NCBI GenBank assembly: GCA_054601695.1
Contig: BAAHQB010000362.1
Location: 1 to 64,000 of the forward strand
Length of the DNA: 64,000 nt
Source: Amorphochlora amoebiformis
Taxonomy: Eukaryota; Cercozoa; Chlorarachniophyceae
Direction of reading: 5' to 3'
Every line of letters begins with the position of its first letter. The first letter of the stretch is position 1. Positions 61,369-64,000 of the stretch are shown here, piece after piece. The translations under genes were made by a program, and so were the position numbers. The notes beneath the pieces were generated by a model that was given only the letters and a program-made list of their open reading frames with translations, had not been told where the DNA came from and made no database searches.

Positions 61369-61431
<63 letters not shown>

Positions 61432-61479
61432 AACTTCTTACATATAATTCTAAATTTTCTGTAAGTACACACAATAATA

Positions 61480-61526
<47 letters not shown>

Positions 61527-62222
61527 CATATATTTAAATACATATATATACATAAATATATCAACAATACATATTTACATAGACACATGAACATAGGTTT
61601 GGTACCCCGTAACGAAAATGTTAATATGTGCCCTAGAAAAGGGAATTGTCCGGTATACCCTAACCCAACCCCTAACCCCATTACCGACACACCTGACATC
61701 CTACCCATAAGAGATTAGCTTCACAGGGCGTGACGTCACCCCATGTCACGCTTCCGGACGCCATGTCACGCTTCCGGACGCCATGTCACGCTTCCGGACG
61801 CCATGTCACGCTTCCGGAAGTTGATGTGTTGATATTGGAAGTCGTAAGTTTATGAGTAAGTGTGGGTAATGAAAGGTGTAACTTAGACTGCGGAACAGGG
61901 GGAAGATATCAGATGAACACAAAGATCACGATATATTAAAGGTCCTTTACATCAATATATGTACATGTATGTGTATATGTATCTATATGTATATATATAC
62001 ATTTGTGTGTGTGTGTATATATATTTACATATACATATATGTATGTATATTTTTCATGTATATAATATATATACATACAAATATATATATACATACATTT
62101 GGATAGATATATATATTTATATTTATATATATACATATATATATATATGTGTGTGTATAGAATATCGTGCGGAATATCTGTAACGTGGAGGTGTCTATAG
62201 ATCACTGCAAACAGGTGCGTAA

Positions 62223-62291
<69 letters not shown>

Positions 62292-62911
62292 ACATATATT
62301 ATATTATATATACACAAATATAATTAAAAAAATATTATGATATATTCCCAAAGCAAAGTGTTCTAGTAAGCCGCCTAGGATACATAGTACAAAAACAACA
62401 TAACCACACTTGTACCCTAGCCTGTATACAACAAAACCAAAGCTGTACCCTAGCCTATATACAATAAAATCAAAGTTGTACCCTAGCCTAAATACAACAA
62501 AACCAAAGTTGTACCCTAGCCTATATACAACAAATCCAAAGTTGTCCCCTAGCCTACATACTGCAAACCATAGTTGTATTCTAGCCTATACATACAATAC
62601 AAAGCAGAGATGTACCCTAGCCTACATACTGCAAATCATAGTTGTATTCTAGCCTATACATACAATACAAACCAAAGTTGTACCCTAGCCTACATACTGC
62701 AACCATATTTTGTATTCTAGCCTATACACTACAAACCAGAGTTGTACCCTAGCCTACATACTACAAACCATAGTTGTATTCTAGCCTATACATACAATAC
62801 AAACCAGAGATGTGCCCTAGCCTACATACTGCAACCATAGTTGTATTCTAGCCTATACATACAATACAAACCAAAGTTGTACCCTAGCCTATATACTACA
62901 AACCAGAGTTT

Positions 62912-62953
<42 letters not shown>

Positions 62954-63042
62954 ATAGTACAAACCCTAAGCTACATACTATAAACCGCACTTCAACTAAA
63001 CAACACTCTGCAACAACATACATTTACATCTACAAAATCATG

Positions 63043-63114
<72 letters not shown>

Positions 63115-63821
63115 GAATATATATACATAATATCCTGAATATATAATATCTAGGCCTTATCGGAGGGCAAGAAAATGAGTCACATATGCGACCATCTAGA
63201 CCGCTCAACCCGAAAAATTATCTATCGCGAAAATTATCTTTTCGGCTCTCAAACCAACCTCCAGGTTTCAGGGTTAAGCTTTTGTTGGATTAAACCTTAG
63301 GATGGGATAAGGATTAGGGTTAGGGTTAGGGTTAGGGTTAGGGTTAATTTCCTCGAACATTTATCTCTCCTTTCGGGTCTTCCGGGGGCAGAATTGGATG
63401 AGCATGTTTCGATTAGGGTTAGGGTTAGCATTCCGAAAACCAAGATGAAGACATACCTATAAATGAAAGCTGTAACCTTACCTTAACCCTATCCCAGTCT
63501 AATCCTAACCTTAGATGTCAGCTAGCGCTGCCAAATGCCGTGAGGAGTATTCAAAGGTGGTAGTACTTAGGAGGCCTAAGCTATCAAGCCCTAGTCTAAA
63601 CCGTCCTCTCCTACCCACTCACACCATGTTCCTCCCTCTCTCTTTCCCTCTCTCTCTCTCTCTCCCTCTCTCTCCCTCTCTCTCTCTTAATCTCTCTCTC
63701 TCCCTCTCTCCCTCTCTCTCTCTCTCCCTCCAACTCTCTTCATCTCTCTCTTTCTCTCGCTCTCTCTCTCTCTCGCTCTCTTCTCTCTCTCCGATGCTGT
63801 AGCTTGAAGCTAGGTCGAAGG
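60789..63821 (+). CDS. Partial helical protein, possibly coiled-coil or F-BAR-like
   Basis: Six plus-strand exons in phase: 60789-60824, 61887-61941, 62161-62214, 63154-63264, 63515-63556, 63803-63821, continuing past the window. They read [62 protein letters not shown]...[21 protein letters not shown] and LEARSKG. The chain is helical, polar and lacks Pro after the first exon, with a CREEYSKLE segment like the CxxxYxK helix of F-BAR proteins. That assignment is weak. An upstream 19-nt exon at 60497-60515 (CVYKD) fits in phase. Start and end are missing. Introns contain TTAGGG and CCCTAG repeats. Confidence 0.6.
60825..60945. repeat. Duplicated 5' intron segment (about 60 bp)
   Basis: GTCAGATGCATACTAACTTA through ACACACATATATTTAC starts exactly at the donor after 60824 and is repeated from about 60883 with small deletions. 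Confidence 0.88.
61738..61819. repeat. 20-bp repeat (GCCATGTCACGCTTCCGGAC) x4
   Basis: Four tandem copies, preceded by GCGTGACGTCACC. A related single copy (GTGACGTCACGCCATGTCAC) lies at 2786-2806 near the telomere. Confidence 0.92.
62400..62900. repeat. Intron repeat (TTGTACCCTAGCCTATATAC)
   Basis: About 13 copies of a unit of 33-46 bp alternating TGTACCCTAGCC and TGTATTCTAGCC forms, inside the intron between exons 62214 and 63154 of the right-hand gene. Confidence 0.9.
63311..63346 (+). repeat. Interstitial telomeric repeat (TTAGGG)n
   Basis: About five TTAGGG units, with a further two at 63413-63429 and degenerate CCTAACC words at 63478-63513, all within one intron of the right-hand gene. 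Confidence 0.93.
63636..63792. repeat. (CT)n microsatellite before an acceptor
   Basis: About 150 nt of CTCT/CCCT repeat ending 10 nt before acceptor TGTAG at 63798-63802. It acts as an extreme polypyrimidine tract; the LSLSL ORF is a repeat translation. Confidence 0.92.
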
Positions 63822-64000
63822 GTGAGACATACTAAGAAGGTTTTACTAACGGTAGCGGCAAAAGCGTAAGTGGGTGTCCGAGGGACAGGATCCGTTTCAG
63901 GACTTTGCTTTTACTCTTCAACCCAAAATGTAATAATTTAGATGTTTAATATATATAAATGTAAATATATAAGAGTGTGTGTGTGTATGTATGCGTTTAT
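63822..64000. other. Intron or downstream part of right-hand gene
   Basis: Unique sequence to about 63940, then AT-rich and (GT)n. No further exon could be fixed before the window ends. Confidence 0.4.

Overview
This is the left end of a eukaryotic nuclear chromosome. It opens with about 545 bp of uninterrupted CCCTAA telomere repeat (C-strand, as expected at a left end) and then about 1.1 kb of a degenerate CCCTAA/CCCGACA subtelomeric array. The rest is intron-rich, gene-bearing DNA. Exons are short and GC-rich at third positions. Introns and spacers are filled with (TA)n tracts, other microsatellites and minisatellites. TTAGGG telomeres, GT-AG introns, and a gene set that includes a mitochondrial-type DHODH, a Munc18-like SM protein and a ciliary dynein-assembly LRR protein point to a protist or alga with motile flagella. 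I cannot name the lineage. Most long ORFs in this window are translations of (TA)n or (CA)n repeats; the real genes are visible only by joining small exons by splice site and reading phase.

Layout. 1867-7522 (-): SRRM1-like PWI-domain splicing factor, six exons. 7657-8082 (+): small single-pass membrane protein, divergent from it. 9171-10415 (-): fragment of an unidentified gene. 10694-10861 (-): possible Cys-rich small ORF. 11243-19042 (+): class 2 dihydroorotate dehydrogenase, seven exons. 22051-23018 (-): U-box domain fused to a ubiquitin-like domain ending in Gly-Gly. 23254-23638 (+): small hypothetical gene. 24990-27049 (-): doubtful exons. About 27-32 kb: gene-poor, built of diverged direct and dispersed duplications. 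31965-48559 (+): complete Sec1/Munc18 gene with 33 exons over 16.6 kb, only about 11% coding. 48.6-50.3 kb: CTAG-rich spacer. 50268-57460 (-): DNAAF1/LRRC50-like leucine-rich-repeat gene, first exon not found. 60789-63821 and beyond (+): partial helical, possibly coiled-coil or F-BAR-like gene running off the right edge.

The genes form no operon or pathway; they are housekeeping, membrane-traffic and ciliary genes. The unifying feature is genomic. (TA)n expansions lie in most long introns, and in at least four introns of two genes the intron 3' end together with the start of the following exon has been copied, giving rows of decoy acceptors or pseudo-exons beside the real exon. That recurrent process and the U-box/ubiquitin-like fusion are the two most interesting observations.
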